Shown here one piece after another: positions 7,183 through 7,693 of a DNA stretch of 7,693 bases. Each line of letters starts with the position of its first letter. Within the stretch, counting starts at the first letter, position 1. The DNA is from Acidobacteria bacterium CG_4_9_14_3_um_filter_49_7. GTDB taxonomy: Bacteria; Acidobacteriota; Holophagae; Thermotomaculales; Thermotomaculaceae. A program made the translations under genes and the position numbers. The notes under the pieces are model-generated. The model was given only the letters and a program-made list of their open reading frames with translations. It was not told where the DNA came from and did not search any database. The stretch covers positions 1 to 7,693 of the forward strand of contig PFTO01000029.1 in the NCBI GenBank assembly GCA_002789615.1, given 5' to 3'.

Positions 7183-7693
7183 TCAGAAGAGAAGTGTCAT
7201 ATCAATGATGCCGGCAGAATGGGTGAGGGCACCCATGGAAATAAACTCGATATTCAACAAAGCCAGCTCAGCAATCCGGGCTTCGGTGATGCCGCCGGAG
7301 ATTTCAATGAAGAAAGCATGCTCCTCTTTCCGACTGCAGGCGGCGGCAATTTCTTTCATGTCCATATTGTCAAGGAGTACACCGTCAACACCGGCAGCAA
7401 GGGCTTCATCCAGCTGGGCAAGATTTTCGACCTCAATTTCCACTTTACTCAGGTGTGGCGCATATTCCCGACAACAACGGACCGCATTCTCAATGGAACC
7501 GGCGGCGCGAATATGATTTTCCTTGATAAGGATGCCGTCGGACAGAGAAAAGCGGTGATTGCAGCCGCCACCGACCCGGACCGCGTATTTTTCAAGATGA
7601 CGCATGCCGGGGGCTGTTTTCCGCGTATCGAGGAGCTGGATGTTCGTTCCTTCCAGAAGGGTGACCACTGATCTTGTCTTTGTCGCAATTGAG
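7183..7693 (-). CDS. nadC: Nicotinate-nucleotide pyrophosphorylase (carboxylating), C-terminal part (5' end outside window)
   Basis: This is the last 169 residues of quinolinate phosphoribosyltransferase, a family of about 280 residues. NadC converts quinolinate and PRPP to nicotinate mononucleotide, CO2 and pyrophosphate in de novo NAD synthesis in the cytoplasm. The frame is open to the window edge, beginning SIATKTR, which matches the SGIAT segment that precedes this domain in the family. Substrate-binding residues known from the Mycobacterium tuberculosis enzyme all have counterparts: Arg and Lys in DTRKTAPG, His and Arg in VGGGCNHRF, Lys in LIKENHI, Glu in VEIEVEN, and Asp in VLLDNM. The usual end GALTHSAGIIDMTL is followed by TGA at 7185-7183. 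The GTG at 7668 is an internal Val codon, not a start. It converges with the protease gene; the upstream partner genes (for example nadA or nadB) are not in the window. Confidence 0.94.
   Translation of the reverse strand, partial: SIATKTRSVVTLLEGTNIQLLDTRKTAPGMRHLEKYAVRVGGGCNHRFSLSDGILIKENHIRAAGSIENAVRCCREYAPHLSKVEIEVENLAQLDEALAAGVDGVLLDNMDMKEIAAACSRKEEHAFFIEISGGITEARIAELALLNIEFISMGALTHSAGIIDMTLLF

Noticed and set aside
7069..7671. A 200-codon + strand reading frame opposite nadC
   Set aside because: It mirrors the conserved NadC sequence on the other strand, has no recognisable motifs, and begins in the convergent gap without a ribosome binding site.
1..7693. Defence system, CRISPR array, mobile element, or a new multi-gene system
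   Set aside because: The dGTPase could recall dNTP-depleting antiphage enzymes, but it belongs to the housekeeping type 2 group and its neighbours are metabolic. No direct-repeat arrays, transposase, integrase, tRNA or attachment site is visible.

Overview
This is a compact bacterial chromosomal window. It holds six protein-coding genes, two of them cut by the window edges, with very little intergenic space. Starts are preceded by clear purine-rich Shine-Dalgarno sequences, base composition looks even (about half G+C by eye), and there is no sign of a prophage, insertion sequence, CRISPR array, tRNA or rRNA. The gene content is housekeeping plus exported peptide degradation. The lineage cannot be fixed from the sequence alone. 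A signal-peptide-bearing tricorn-type S41 protease would fit an uncultivated FCB-type or related Gram-negative group, but that is only a guess.

Layout. (1) Positions 1-993, + strand: the last part of pabB (aminodeoxychorismate synthase component I), overlapping by 13 bases a pabC-like aminodeoxychorismate lyase. Together they make p-aminobenzoate for folate. (2) Positions 1002-3466, - strand: a two-gene operon of a PutP-like sodium:solute symporter followed by an HD-domain dGTPase, joined by an ATGA stop/start overlap. A good sigma70-type promoter with an extended -10 lies just upstream of the symporter. The dGTPase and pabC converge with only 8 bases between their stop codons. (3) Positions 3467-3743: the divergent control region between the symporter and the protease. 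(4) Positions 3744-7049, + strand: a 1101-residue exported tricorn-like protease with two beta-propellers, a PDZ domain and an intact His/Ser/Glu catalytic set. (5) Positions 7050-7182: a convergent gap with weak inverted repeats. (6) Positions 7183 to the end, - strand: the C-terminal 60% of nadC (quinolinate phosphoribosyltransferase, NAD biosynthesis).

The genes do not form one pathway. Folate, dNTP pool and NAD functions sit side by side. The one suggestive pairing is an exported peptide-degrading enzyme divergent from a sodium-coupled uptake system of the proline/solute family, which could scavenge released small products; this is inference from position only.

I found no convincing undescribed system. 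The points most worth a second look are substitutions at normally conserved positions in the dGTPase (HNEQ-type motif read as HFVQ) and in the symporter (the Asp of the sodium site replaced), the translational coupling of these two unrelated functions, and weak hairpins in the two larger gaps.
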